The notes: generated by a model not told the origin, from the letters alone. 64,000 bases of DNA from DATFDN01 sp963756495 (GCA_963756495.1 CAVWNS010000005.1:690299-754298), one strand, 5' to 3'; counted from the first letter of the stretch, positions 29,482-39,454 are shown. Numbers and translations: made by a program.

Positions 29482-30245
29482 CTATACAAACGATATATTG
29501 GAATGAAGTAACAGTAGCATCAATGTAATAAATGTAAACATCCCTGTTACATGCAAAGCCATTCTGATTGCTGGTGCAGATTTTTCTTCCACTGAAGAGA
29601 TATACTGATCAAGTGGCGTAAGAATCACGAATACCGAAAATACAACAACCATACATCCAAATGCGTAAAAAGCCGCTGAGGCTGCCTGTTGCTTGTGAAT
29701 TTGCTTGATATCGATTGATGCATAGACCGAGAACACCCAACTGGACACCTCTAAAAACCCCTCCCGGCGCACCGCCGAACGCTGCTAAGTCTCTGATTTT
29801 ACTGGGTGCAGGATCGCCGTCCGGACGTTTTTAGAGGTGTCCAACTGATCGTGAACGACATCACAAAGATCGCCAGGATTGCCAGCCATGATGACATCGT
29901 CGCGCCGGTGACGCCGTGACCTATGCCCGGAAAGAGAGGGCGTAGGCGTTCAAAGACATGTGCGAAATAGATCTCACCGTCTTCATGTCTGCTCTGCAAG
30001 TCTTCGGCTGCGGAGAAAGCGACCAAGGCCGCGAACATGTAATGGACGGAACCGCCGTGGTTCGTTCTGAACCGAAGGAAAGGTTTCCATAAGTTCAATA
30101 TATCGAGGGTTGGCTTCACGAGGGTTACGATCGAAAATGCCTCTGCGATCGTGCTGCCGAACAGCGTCTTGTTATGTTCGGGATCGATACCCTCCGGCGT
30201 CGAATGTGGACGCGTCCGCCAATACCTCATGACATCGAACACCAC
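29482..30245 (-). pseudogene. Membrane protein gene of unknown function interrupted by a 100-bp element
   Basis: Two reading pieces (30245 down to 29847, and 29738 down to 29482) belong to one gene. Removing the element plus one copy of its AGTT duplication (104 bases) restores a single 219-residue frame across the joint, reading FVMSFTISWVFSVYASIDIKQ. The protein has an N-terminal cytoplasmic-looking half (residues 1-125) and three or four hydrophobic helices after it (around 128-150, 165-185, 195-215). I recognise no family. Base composition is clearly more AT-rich than its neighbours, suggesting acquired DNA. Two adjacent GTG codons (30245, 30242) lie 4 and 7 bases after GGAGG; the second has the better spacing. 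Confidence 0.75.
29743..29842. mobile_element. 100-bp MITE-like element with 16-bp terminal inverted repeats and AACT target duplication
   Basis: The ends GGACACCTCTAAAAAC (29743-29758) and GTTTTTAGAGGTGTCC (29827-29842) are perfect inverted repeats. They are flanked by direct repeats AACT at 29739-29742 and 29843-29846. The 68-base interior codes for nothing. Small size, perfect ends and a 4-bp duplication are typical of a miniature inverted-repeat transposable element, mobilised by a transposase encoded elsewhere; an IS5-type source is possible but not shown. It splits the membrane-protein gene listed separately. Confidence 0.9.
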
Positions 30246-30438
30246 TCAGCCTCCATGAGCTTCGGAGTCGACGCTGACACCGACCGAGCGCGGCGCTCAA
30301 CGGCACGTCGTCGGGCTATGGCCGCAACCCGCGCAGCATACAACGTGGTCCAGGGGCGACGATCGCGTCTCCAGTGCCATTCGCCGAGCCCTCCAGCCGC
30401 TCAACATCGGTTGCAGCCGTCCGGCAGCACTCCAAGGG

Positions 30439-31607
30439 TCAGCGTATAATTCCCGCCTCCATCAGCGCGGCGATCCGCTCGCCCGCGTAGCCCGCCTCGC
30501 GCAGCACCGCATCTGTGTGCTCTCCGGCCTCCGGCGGCTGCATGCGCATCCCCGGCGTCTCGTCGTCGATCGAGACGGGCAGGGGTGGCAGGTTCGCCAG
30601 CACCCCGTTCGGCATCCGCACGGCGAGCGCGTGCGCCAGCATCTGCGGGTCCTCGAACAGGTCGGACGGCGTGTTCACCGGCGAGAACGGAATTTCGCCG
30701 CGTCCATCGCCGCGGCGAGCGTGGCGCGATCGTGCGCCAGCGCCACCGCGGCCACCTGTTCGCGCAGCGCCGGGCGGTTGCGCACGCGCTCGGCGTTGGT
30801 GGCGAAGCGGGGATCGGCCATCAGGTCCGGCCGCGCGAAGCGCTCGCAGAACGCGCGCCAGTGATTGTCCGACGTGATGCCGATGAACAGCTTGGAGCCG
30901 TCGGCCGTATCGAACGTCTCGTAGATGCCCCAGGCGCTCTCGCGCGCGGGCATCGGCGGCACCTTCTGCCCGCTCGCGGCCTCGCCCGCCATGTGCTGGG
31001 CAACCAGGAAGGCCGAGGACTCGAACAGGGCGCTGGTGACCTTCCGGCCCTGCCCGTCGCGGTCGCGGCTGCGCAGCGCCGCCAGGATCGCGACGTCGCC
31101 CATCACCCCGCCCATGATGTCGATGACCGAGGACCCGGCGCGCAGCGGCCGGCCCGGCGGGCCGGTCATGTAGGCGAGCCCGGTCATGAACTGCGCGATC
31201 TCGTCCAGCGCCGGGCGATGCTCGTAAGGGCCGGGCAGGAAGCCCTTCAGCGCGCAATAGATCAGGCGCGGGTTCACGGCGCGCGCCTGCTCCCAGCCCA
31301 GGCCGAGGCGCTCCATCGTGCCGGGCCCGTAATTCTCGATCAGCACGTCGGCCCGCCCCAGCAGGTCGCGCGCCACGGCCACGCCTTCGGGCCGCTTCAG
31401 GTCGATGCAGATGCACCGCTTGTTGCGGTTGAAATAGGCGAAGAACCCGGTGGCGAAGCCGCGCAGCCGTCGCGTGCGGTCGCCGTCCGGGGCCGGCTCC
31501 ACGCGGATCACGTCCGCGCCCAGATCGGCCAGCACCACCCCGCAGGTCGGCCCCATCACGGTATGGGAGAACTCCAGGACGACGATGCCCTCCAGTGGCT
31601 GGCTCAT
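30439..31607 (-). CDS. CaiB/BaiF family CoA-transferase (class III; 1 frameshift)
   Basis: About 389 residues starting at ATG 31607. Family III CoA-transferase signatures are the N-terminal GIVVLEFSHTVMGPTCGVVLAD, the VIRVEPAP-GD-R segment, NRNKRCICIDLKRPEG, ENYGPGTMERLGLG with the region of the catalytic aspartate, and AGSSVIDIMGGVMGDVAILAA. The C-terminal part, after a frame change near 30695, reads EIPFSPVNTPSDLFEDPQML, as expected. These enzymes move CoA between carboxylic acids such as oxalate, formate, carnitine or succinate derivatives. No partner dehydratase or ligase is adjacent, so the acid is unknown. Confidence 0.87.
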
Positions 31608-31751
31608 GCGCTTCCCTCGGTCGGTCCGGCGATGCATAGGCTGGGCGCAAGCCATGTCGATCCGCCGGCCGATACACTGCCGACCATTGCCGGTATCGTG
31701 CGAACCGGCGGCACCGGCCTGTGTTCTCGGACGGTTGCCCGTCGAGGTCCG

Positions 31752-32553
31752 ATGCCAACCAGCTCCTCTCCCGACCCCTGGCCCGCTCCGGGCGGCATCC
31801 AGACGGCCGCGACACCTGCCGCGCCCCTCGGTGCGGAGCCGTTCTACGCCGACGCCCTGGGCACGCTCGCCGGCCTCGGCGTGCCGTTCCTGCTGGCCGG
31901 CACCTACGCCCTGTCGGCCTATACCGGGATCGAACGGCCGACCAAGGATCTCGACATCTTCTGCAAGCCCGGCGATTTCCCGCGTATCCTCGGGCATTTC
32001 CAGGAACTCGGCGGCATGCGTCGAGATCGAGGACGAGCGCTGGATCGGCAAGCTGCGCCGGGGCGAGCATTTCATCGACGTGATCTTCGCCTGCGCGGCC
32101 GGTACCATGCCGGTGAGCGATTCCTGGTTCGTCGATGCGCCTGACCTGGACCTGTTCGGGGCGCGCGTCGCGGTGGTGCCCCCGACCGAGCTGATCTGCG
32201 CCAAGGCTTCATCCAGCTCCGCCACCGCTTCGACGGCCCGGACGTCATGCACCTGATCCTGCGCCAGCACGCGCGCATCGACTGGCGCCGCCTGCTCGAC
32301 GGCATGGAGCGCATTGGGAGGTGCTGCTGGCGCATCTGCTCACCTTCCGCTGGATCTACCCGACCGAGCGGGATCACGTGCCTGCGCTGGCTGCTGGACG
32401 AACTGCTGGAGCGGCTGCGCCTGCAGCGCACGCTGCCACCGCCGCAGATGAAGGTGTGCCGCGGCCGGATGCTGTCGCATATCGACTATCGTGCCGGATG
32501 TGCAGCACTGGGGACTTGCCGATATCGGCGGCCGTGGGGAGCCGCGGGAATGA
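31752..32553 (+). CDS. Nucleotidyltransferase-fold protein (about 5 frameshifts)
   Basis: About 265 residues. The segment GVPFLLAGTYALSAYTGIER followed by PTKDLDIFCKPGDFPRIL has the shape of the nucleotidyltransferase superfamily core: a GG/GT helix followed by an R-T-DLD motif with two metal-binding aspartates. Later pieces are VEIEDERWIGKLRRGEHFID, VVPPTELICAK, DVMHLILRQHARIDWRRLLD, EVLLAHLLTFRWIYPTERD and DVQHWGLADIGGRGEPRE before TGA 32551-32553. I cannot say whether it acts on tRNA, antibiotics or proteins. It overlaps the next gene, a metallophosphoesterase, by ATGA, so the two are probably functional partners. Confidence 0.7.
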
Positions 32554-33273
32554 GCGGGGCGGCCCGCGAGCTGCGCGTCGCGGCGATGGGCGATCTGCAC
32601 GTCAAGGAAGAAGAGGTCGCGCCGCACCGCGACCTGTTCGCCGAGATTTCCGAGGCGGCCGACGTGCTGGTGCTGTGCGGCGACCTCACCGATCTGGGCA
32701 AGCCGCGCGAGGCCGAGATCCTGGCCGACAGCCTGCGCGCGTGCACCATCCCGGTGGTCGCGGTGCTCGGCAACCACGATTACGAATGCGGCCACGTCGA
32801 GGAGGTCGCCGCGGTCGTCCGCCGCGCCGGCGTGCATCTGCTGCAAGGCCAGTCCTGCGAGATCGCCGGCGTCGGCTTCGTCGGCGTCAAGGGATTCGCC
32901 GGCGGCTTCGGGACGCCGGATGCTCGGTTCGTTCGGCGAACCGGCGATCAAGCATTTCGTCGCCGAGACCATGCAGGAGGCGCTCAGCCTGGAGAACGCG
33001 ATGCGCCGCGTGCGGGCCGGGCGCGTGCTGGTGGTGCTGCACTACGCGCCGATCGCCGAGACGGTTGCCGGGGAGCCGGCGGAGATCCTGCCCTTCCTCG
33101 GTTGCTCGCGGCTGGCGGAGACGATCGATCGCTTCCGGGTCTCCGCCGTCGTCCACGGTCACGCGCATCGCGGTCGGTACGAGGGGCGCACGCCGGGTGG
33201 GCATCCGGTGTACAACGTGGCGTTCCAGATCGAGAAGCCGAACGCGCGCCCCTATGCGCTGCTGGAGATATGA
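32550..33273 (+). CDS. Calcineurin-like metallophosphoesterase (1 frameshift)
   Basis: About 240 residues. The dinuclear metal-site motifs are all present: MGDLHVK, CGDLTDLGK, GNHDYE, then LHYAP and VVHGHAHRG near the C-terminus. A single frame change near 32920 lies in the middle, between FGTPDA and LGSFGEPAIKHF. Substrate could be a phosphodiester in nucleic acid or a nucleotide; no membrane anchor or signal peptide is seen. It starts inside the stop codon of the nucleotidyltransferase gene (ATGA). Confidence 0.85.
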
Positions 33274-33328
33274 CCGGCAACGCCGCCCGGCGCACGGCGT
33301 TCGTCGTCTTGGGCAAGGAGGCGATGCC

Positions 33329-33643
33329 ATGCGCGAGGCGGTGATCGGACTGGGGTGGCTGGCCGCGATGGCGCTGGCCGGCACGGCGATGGCGCAGCAG
33401 ACGGCGACGCCCGGCCAGGGCGGGCCGCAGCCGAACCACGCGCAGGAAAACCAGGGCAGCGGGCTGTTCTCGCCCAACCAGACAGCCCCGACGTACTCGA
33501 CAGGCGCCAATGCCGGGACAGCCTCCATGCAGCACTCGAACTCTGCGGAGCCGAACGCCGGCAACACCGGTGCCACCGGCTCCGGGGGCACCACCCAAGG
33601 CACGCCCGCGCCGGCCTACAGCACGCCGCAGAGCCAGCGATAG
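33329..33643 (+). CDS. Small secreted protein of unknown function, Thr/Gln/Asn/Gly-rich
   Basis: This 104-residue product starts with a clear signal peptide (MREAVIGLGWLAAMALAGTAMA, cleavage near AMAQ). The mature part is low-complexity, rich in Thr, Gln, Asn, Gly, Ser and Pro, with no cysteines or recognisable domain. GGAGG lies 5-10 bases before the ATG (AAGGAGGCGATGCC). It may be a periplasmic or surface protein. I recognise no family. Confidence 0.6.
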   Translation: MREAVIGLGWLAAMALAGTAMAQQTATPGQGGPQPNHAQENQGSGLFSPNQTAPTYSTGANAGTASMQHSNSAEPNAGNTGATGSGGTTQGTPAPAYSTPQSQR

Positions 33644-33668
33644 GCGCGAGGTCAGATAGACGGCCGGT

Positions 33669-35257
33669 TCAGTCCATCGCCGCATGCGCCTCGTCCGGGG
33701 CCGGGGCGGGGGCGCCGCGTCGCGGGCCGCGCATGAGCAGCAGCAGCAGCAGGGCCGGCGCGGTGGTGAAGATCATCAGCTTGTAGTCGTCGAGATAGGC
33801 GATGATCTGCGCCTGCTGGTTGATCATCCGGTCGAGCAGCGCCGCGCCGTGCGGGGTGGCTGGGTCGAGCAAGTGCGTCGCGGCGCCCGAACTGCAGCGC
33901 GCGGTTGAACGGCGTTGACGTGCGCGCCGATCATCGCGTGCAGCGCCTGGGTGTTGTGCGCGAGCAGGGCCGAGGTGACCGACACGCCGATCGCCGCGCC
34001 GATGTTGCGCACCAGGCTGAACAGCGCCGCCGCCTCGGTGCGCAGCGCCGGCGCCAGCGTGGCGAACGCCAGCACCTGCAACGGCGTGAACACCAGCCCC
34101 AGGCCGGCGCCCTGCACGATGATGACGTCACGATCAGCCGCGCCTGGCTCACGTCCGGGGTCCAGCCGGTCATGTCCCACAGCGAGGCGCACAGCAGCAC
34201 GATCCCGGCGCCCATCAGCAGCCGCGGATCGATCCGGCCCGACAGCCGGCCGCCCAGCATCATCGACGCCATCGTGCCGATGCCGCGCGGCGCCATCACC
34301 AGCCCGGCGGTCGCGACCGGATAGTTCGCGAGAGTTCTGCAGCCAGGGCGCCATCAGCGCCGAGCTGGACACCAGGATCGTGCCCATCGCGAACATCATC
34401 AGCAGGCCGGAGGAGAAATTGCGGTCCTTGAACAGGCTCGGGCCGGATGAACGGGTGCCGGGCCGACCACAGATGGACCACGAACAGGTAGAGCCCGAGG
34501 CCGCCCAGCGTCGCCTCGATGATGATCTCGCGCGAGCTGAACCAGTCCTGGTCCTGGCCGCGGTCGAGCATCGAGCTGAAACGCGCCGAGGCCCAGCGCG
34601 AGCACGGCGAAGCCGATCCAGTCGAAGCGCATCGGCTGGCCCTTGCTGTCGGACATGCAGAGCGCGAGGCCGAGCGTGGCCAGGATGCCGAACGGCAGGT
34701 TGACGTAGAAGACCCAGCGCCAGTTGTACATCTCGGTCAGGTAGCCGCCGAGCGTCGGGCCGAGGATCGGCCCGATCATCACGCCGACGCCCCAGATCGC
34801 CATCGCCTGACCGCGCTGCGCGGCCGGGTAGATGTCGAGCATGGTCGCCTGCGACAGCGGCACCAGCGCGGCGCCGCACATGCCCTGCAGCAGCCGGAAC
34901 ACCACCATCTGGCTGCAGCGACTGCGCCGCGCCGCACATCATCGAGGTGATGGTGAAGCCGATCAGGCAGGCCAGGAACAGCTTCTTGCGCCCGAACCGC
35001 TGCGCCAGCCAGCCGACCGGCGCGGTCATGATCGCGGCGGCGATGATGTAGGACGTCAGGACCCAGGTGATCTCGTCGAAGCTCGCCGCCAGGCTGCCCT
35101 GCATGTACGGCAGCGCGACGTTGGCGATGGTCTGGTCGAGCGCCTGCATCAGCGTCGCCAGCATCGTGCAGACGGTGATGATGCCGCGGTACGGGCACGC
35201 GCGGCTCGGACCCGCGACGGCCTGCCGCCTGCGCCGGCGCGCATCGTCGCGCGGCAT
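33669..35257 (-). CDS. DHA2-type (EmrB/QacA) multidrug MFS transporter (about 7 frameshifts)
   Basis: About 525 residues with roughly 14 transmembrane helices. DHA2 signatures are ITVCTMLATLMQALDQTIAN and the VALPYMQGSLA helix, then WVLTSYIIAAAIMTAPVGW, LAQRFGRKKLFL, FRLLQGMCGAALVPLSQA, and the motif C-like GVMIGPILGPTLGGYL. Later pieces are FKDRNFSSGLLMMFAMG, LVMAPRGIGTMASMMLGGR and IVQGAGLGLVFTPLQVLAF, ending at 33669. It would export drugs with proton antiport, using the HlyD-type partner encoded 7 bases upstream and an outer membrane channel such as TolC. Frame changes lie near 34925, 34575, 34445, 34340, 34130 and 33890. Confidence 0.87.
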
Positions 35258-35264
35258 GGCGGCC

Positions 35265-36383
35265 TCAGAACAGGTCCGACGAGCGTGCGCGTGTGGCCGG
35301 TGTCGATGCTGGCCTCCACGCTCATGCCGGCGCGCAGCGGCGGGTCGCCCGGCTTGCGGTCGACGCGGATGCGCACCGGGATGCGCTGCACCACCTTCAC
35401 CCAGTTTCCCGAGGTGTTCTGCGCCGGCAGGATGGAGAACTCCGACGCCGCTGTTCGGCGCGATGCTCTCGACCACGCCGCGTCCAGGTGCGGCCGGGAT
35501 AGGTGTCGACGCCGACGCTGACCTGATCGCCCGGCTTCACCCAGGTCAGCTCGGTCTCCTTCGGGTCGGCCTCCACCCAGACGTGGTCGGTCGAGACGAT
35601 GCCGAACGCGGCGGTGGCGGCGGCGAGATACATGCCGGGCTGGATCGTGTCGACCTGCGTCACCACGCCGTCGAACGGCGCGCGGACCACGCGTGTCGGC
35701 GAGCTGGCGCGCCGCCTCGTCCACCTTCGCCTGGGCGGAGAGGTAGTCGGGCAGGCGTCGTCACGTCCGCGTCCGGCTTGCCGCCGAGCCGGGCGAGCTG
35801 CACCTCCGCCTGGCTGCGCAGCGAGGCCAGCGCCGTGCTGGTCGGCGGCGAGGCTGAAGCGCGCGGTGTCGTATTCGGCGCGGGTGACGCCGCCGCCGTT
35901 GTCACCAGCGCCGCGGCGCGGTCGAAGCTGGCCTGGTCGGACTGCACTGCGGACTGCTTGGCCTCGACGTCGTGCAGCATCCGCTGATAGTCGCGCTGCA
36001 TCGCCTCCAGCCGCAGCGCCGTGGCGGCCAGATCGGCCCTGGCGCCGGCCAGCGCGATCTCGAACCGGCGCGGGTCGAGGCGCAGCAGCACGTCGCCCTT
36101 GTGGACCAGCTGCCCGTCCTTGACCGGCACCTCGGCGACGATGCCGGAGACGTCGGTGGAGAGCGGCTCCTTGGCCGCCTGCACATAGGCGTCGTCGACC
36201 GAGACGTAGCGCCCGCCGTGCAGCCAGAAGGCACCGGCGCCGACGGCGACCGCGACGATGCCGCCGAGCATCAGCATCGGCCCGAGCGCGTGGCGGCTGA
36301 TGCGCGCGCGCGCGCGGCCGCGGTGCCGACGTCCGGGGCGCGCGACGCCGGGCGCGCGGGAATGCGGTCGCGGCTTGCGACAT
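35265..36383 (-). CDS. HlyD/EmrA-type membrane fusion protein (about 7 frameshifts)
   Basis: About 370 residues. After a short arginine-rich cytoplasmic tail there is one membrane helix (MLMLGGIVAVAVGAGAFWL), then YVSVDDAYVQAAKEPLSTDV and SGIVAEVPVKDGQLVHKGDV, the typical first lipoyl half. A long coiled coil follows, then VRAPFDGVVTQVDTIQPGMY (second half), VWVEADPKETELTWVKPGDQ and the beta-barrel end NWVKVVQRIPVRIRVDRKP. With its last frame corrected it ends SDLF with TGA at 35265-35267. It is the periplasmic adaptor of the MFS pump encoded immediately downstream. The start ATG overlaps the marR stop. Confidence 0.86.
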
Positions 36384-36867
36384 CAGGCGACCTCCGCCGC
36401 TGCGGCGCGCGCGTCTGCCTCCCGGCGCGCCTGGGCGGAGCGGAGCAGAGTGGCCTTCATGGTCACCAGCGCCTCGGTCATCGGTCTCGAGCGTGGCCTC
36501 GTCCACGCCCTGCGGCGAGCATCCGGATGATCTCCGCGCCGCTGCTGCTCGATCTCGCGCAGCATCGGGAAGGCGGCCGGGCAGCAGATGCAGCCGCCAG
36601 ATCCGCCGGTCGCGCGGGATCGGGCCGGCGCTCGACCATGCCGCGTGCCTCCAGCCGGTCGATCAGGCGGGCGACGGTGATCGGCTCGACCTCCAGCAGC
36701 TCCGCCAGTTCCTTCTGCGAGATGCCGGGCTGGCGCTCCAGCCGGATCAGGATCGCCCATTGCGCGCGGGTCATGCCATGGCAGCGGGCCCGCTTGTCGG
36801 CATCGACGCGCAGCAGCCGGGCCACGTCGTGCAGCAGGAACAGCAGGTCGTGCTGGAAATCGGTCAC
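36383..36867 (-). CDS. MarR-family transcriptional regulator (2-3 frameshifts)
   Basis: About 160 residues. The winged-helix DNA-binding core is CHGMTRAQWAILIRLERQPG then ISQKELAELLEVEPITVARL and IDRLEARGMVERRPDP, the classical MarR pattern. The rest, after frame changes near 36630-36580 and 36490, keeps DRRIWRLHLLP and ALVTMKATLLRSAQARREAD. I prefer the GTG at 36867 (VTDFQHDLLF), which has GAGAGG about 10 bases upstream; a longer ATG start at 36897 would lie inside an operator palindrome. It is the first gene of the marR-emrA-emrB unit and likely represses it. Confidence 0.83.
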
Positions 36868-36891
36868 GTCGCAGGACCTCTCGATGTCGGA

Positions 36892-36913
36892 TATCATAAG
36901 CCGCGTTATGATA
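36892..36913. promoter_or_regulatory. Probable MarR operator, 8-bp inverted repeat
   Basis: TATCATAA (36892-36899) and TTATGATA (36906-36913) form a perfect inverted repeat around a 6-base spacer. It lies 25-46 bases upstream of the preferred GTG start of the MarR gene and is AT-rich in GC-rich surroundings. MarR-family repressors commonly bind such palindromes over their own promoter. The minus strand also offers a TATCAT-like -10 element inside the repeat, so binding would block transcription. Confidence 0.72.
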
Positions 36914-37001
36914 AGACCAGGCTTTATGCTAGCGGCCAGCGCAGGACGGACCCTGCCGACCAGCTCGCCTGCTCGACGCGCGATGCGGACAGTTGCGGAG
37001 A

Positions 37002-37485
37002 ATGGCGATCGCGATGCTGCTGAGCTACATCGCTGATCGGGCTGGGCGGCGCGCTGGGGAGCATGGCCCGGGCGTGGCTGACGCTGGCGATCGCGCGGGT
37101 GGCCGGGGCGACGTTCCCCTGGGGCACGGTCCTCATCAACGTCCTCGGCTCGTTCGTGATCGGCTTCTTCGGCACGCTGACGGGCGGGGCGGAGCGCGTT
37201 TCGCGGCTGGGGCGCAGGCGCGCGCCTTCGTAATGATCGGGGTATGCGGCGGCTTCACCACCTTTTCGTCGTTCAGCCTCCAGACGCTGGAGATGCTGCG
37301 CCATCGGTCGCACCGGGCCGGCGCTGGCCAACATCGGGCTGTCGGTCGCGCTGTGCCTGGCGGCGGTGGCCGCCGGGCATTACGCGGCGGCGGCGTTGGG
37401 CGGCACGGCGATAACGCCGCTGTATCCGGGTCGACTCACGGGATCGTTGACCCGGCCGCGCCGGTTGCGTCTAACCCCGCGCTGA
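37002..37485 (+). CDS. crcB: CrcB/FEX fluoride exporter (about 3 frameshifts)
   Basis: About 155 residues with four transmembrane helices. Family motifs are GLGGALGSMARAWLTLAI, FPWGTVLINVLGSFVIGFFG with the conserved asparagine, GVCGGFTTFSSFSLQTLEML with the phenylalanine box, and ANIGLSVALCLAAVAAGHY. The protein exports fluoride ions through a dimeric channel. Frame changes lie near 37035, 37195 and 37310. In the final frame the gene ends at TGA 37483-37485, 19 bases before rmlB. I see no fluoride riboswitch in the 130 bases upstream. The ATG at 37013 is an equally possible start. Confidence 0.83.
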
Positions 37486-37504
37486 ACTGCGGGACTGAAC
37501 GCCG

Positions 37505-38574
37505 ATGAAGCTTCTGCTGACCGGCGGCTGCGGCTTCATCGGCTCGGCCGTCGTGCGGCACCTGATGCGCCGCACCGGCCATGTCGTCGTCAACGTGGAC
37601 AAGATGACCTACGCCGCCTCGGAGGACGCGCTGGAGGAGGCGGCGGCCATCCGCGCCACGTCCTGGTGCGCGCCGACATCGCCGACGCCGCCGCGATGCG
37701 CGAGGTGTTCGCGACCCACCGGCCCGACGCGGTGATGCACCTGGCCGCCGAAAGCCATGTCGATCGCTCGATCGACGGGCCGGGCGCCTTCATCCAGACC
37801 AACGTCGTCGGCACCTTCGTGCTGCTGGAGGAGGCGCGGCGCCACTGGGCGGGCCTGCCGCCGGCGGCGCGCGCGGCGTTCCGCTTCCACCATGTCTCCA
37901 CCGACGAGGTGTTCGGCGCGCTCGGTGCCGGCGACCCGCCGTTCACCGAGGACACGCGCTACGACCCGCGCAGCCCCTATTCCGCCTCCAAGGCCGCCTC
38001 GGACCATCTGGTGCGCGCCTGGTTCCACACCTACGGCCTGCCGGTGATCGTCAGCAACACCATGCAACAACTACGGCCCGTGGCAGTTTCCCGAAAAGCT
38101 GATCCCGCTGGTCACCCTGAACGCGCTGGAGGGCAAGGACCTGCCGGTCTATGGCGACGGGTCGAACCAGCGCGACTGGCTGTTCGTCGATGACCATGCC
38201 GCGGCGCTGGTGCGCGTGCTCGAGCAGGGCGAGCCCGGCGCCACCTACGCCATCGGCGCCCGCCAGCCGCGCGGCAACCTCGACGTGGTGCGCGCGATCT
38301 GCGCGCATCTGGACCGCCGCGTGCCCGACCCGGCCGGCCCGCGCGCGCGGCTGATCCGCTTCGTCACCGACCGGCCGGGCCATGATTTCCGCTACGAGAT
38401 CGACCCGACCCGCACCGAGGCCGCGCTCGACTGGCGCGCGCCGCACGATTTCGAGACCGGCCTGGCCCGCACGATCGACTGGTATCTGGACAATCGCGCC
38501 TGGTGGCAGGGCGTGCGCGTCGCGCGCTACGCCGGCCAGCGGCTCGGCAGGCACAGCGGCGAGCAGCGGCATGA
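37505..38574 (+). CDS. rmlB: dTDP-glucose 4,6-dehydratase (3 frameshifts)
   Basis: About 355 residues. The NAD-binding motif is LLTGGCGFIGSAVVRHL at the N-terminus, followed by VDKMTYA, HLAAESHVDRSIDGPGAFIQ, FHHVSTDEVFGALG, and the active site YSASKAASDHLVRAW (Tyr-x3-Lys). Substrate residues lie in NNYGPWQFPEKLIPLVTLNA and VYGDGSNQRDWLFVDDHA. The gene makes dTDP-4-keto-6-deoxyglucose, the second step of dTDP-L-rhamnose synthesis. Frame changes lie near 37660, 38065 and 38550. The end overlaps the rmlA start (ATGA at 38571-38574). Confidence 0.9.
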
Positions 38575-39454
38575 AGGGCATCATCCTCGCCGGCGGCTCC
38601 GGCACGCGGCTGCATCCGGCGACGCTCGCGTGCCTCCAAGCAGCTGCTGCCGGTCTATGACAAGCCGATGGTCTACTACCCGCTGTCGACGCTGATGCTG
38701 GCGGGCATCCGCGACATCCTGGTGATCTCCACGCCGCACGATCTGCCGCAGTTCCGCCGGCTGCTGGGCGACGGCGAGCGGCTCGGCGTGCGCTTCGCCT
38801 ATGCCGAGCAGCCAAGCCCCGACGGCCTGGCGCAGGCGTTCCTGATCGGGCGGGACTGGATCGCCGGCGAGGCCTGCGCGCTGGCGCTCGGCGACAACCT
38901 GATCCACGCCGACCATCTGTCGCCGCTGCTGCGCGCCGCCGTCGGCGCGCGCGACCGGGCGCCACCGTGTTCGCCTACCAGGTGCGCGACCCCGAGCGCT
39001 ATGGCGTGGTCAGGTTCGACGCAGCCGGGCGCGCCGTCGAGATCGTCGAGAAGCCGGCGCGCCCGCGCTCGCGACTGGGCGGTGACCGGCCTCTATTTCT
39101 ACGACGACGCGACGTGACGGAACTGGCCGCCTCGATCCGCCCGTCGGCGCGCGGCGAGCTGGAGATCACCGACCTCAACCGCCTCTATCTCGAATGCGGC
39201 ACGCTGCATGTGGAGCGGCTGTCGCGCGGCTGCGCCTGGCTGGACGCCGGCACGCCCGACAGCCTGTTGCAGGCGGCGACCTACGTGCAGACGATCCAGA
39301 CCCGCACCGGGCTGCTGGTCGGCTGCCCGGAGGAGGTGGCGTTCCGCATGGGCTTCATCGACGCCGACCGCGCTGCGCGCGCGAGGCCGCCGCGCTCGGC
39401 AAGACCGAGCTGGGCCGGGTGCTGCGCGAAGTGGCGGACGGGAAGCACGGATGA
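38571..39454 (+). CDS. rmlA: Glucose-1-phosphate thymidylyltransferase (about 5 frameshifts)
   Basis: About 293 residues. Signatures are MKGIILAGGSGTRLHPATLA, then SKQLLPVYDKPMVYYPLSTL, MLAGIRDILVISTPHDLP, YAEQPSPDGLAQAFLIG, ALALGDNLIHADHLSPLL, VVRFDAAGRAVEIVEKPA and the later CAWLDAGTPDSLLQAATYV. This is the first enzyme of dTDP-L-rhamnose synthesis, joining dTTP and glucose-1-phosphate. Frame changes lie near 38635, 38958, 39065, 39112 and 39380. The TGA overlaps the rmlC ATG. Confidence 0.9.

Noticed and set aside
36914..37001. Fluoride riboswitch upstream of crcB
   Set aside because: The gap is short and I could not see the conserved fluoride riboswitch core; the sequence is shared with the divergent marR promoter.
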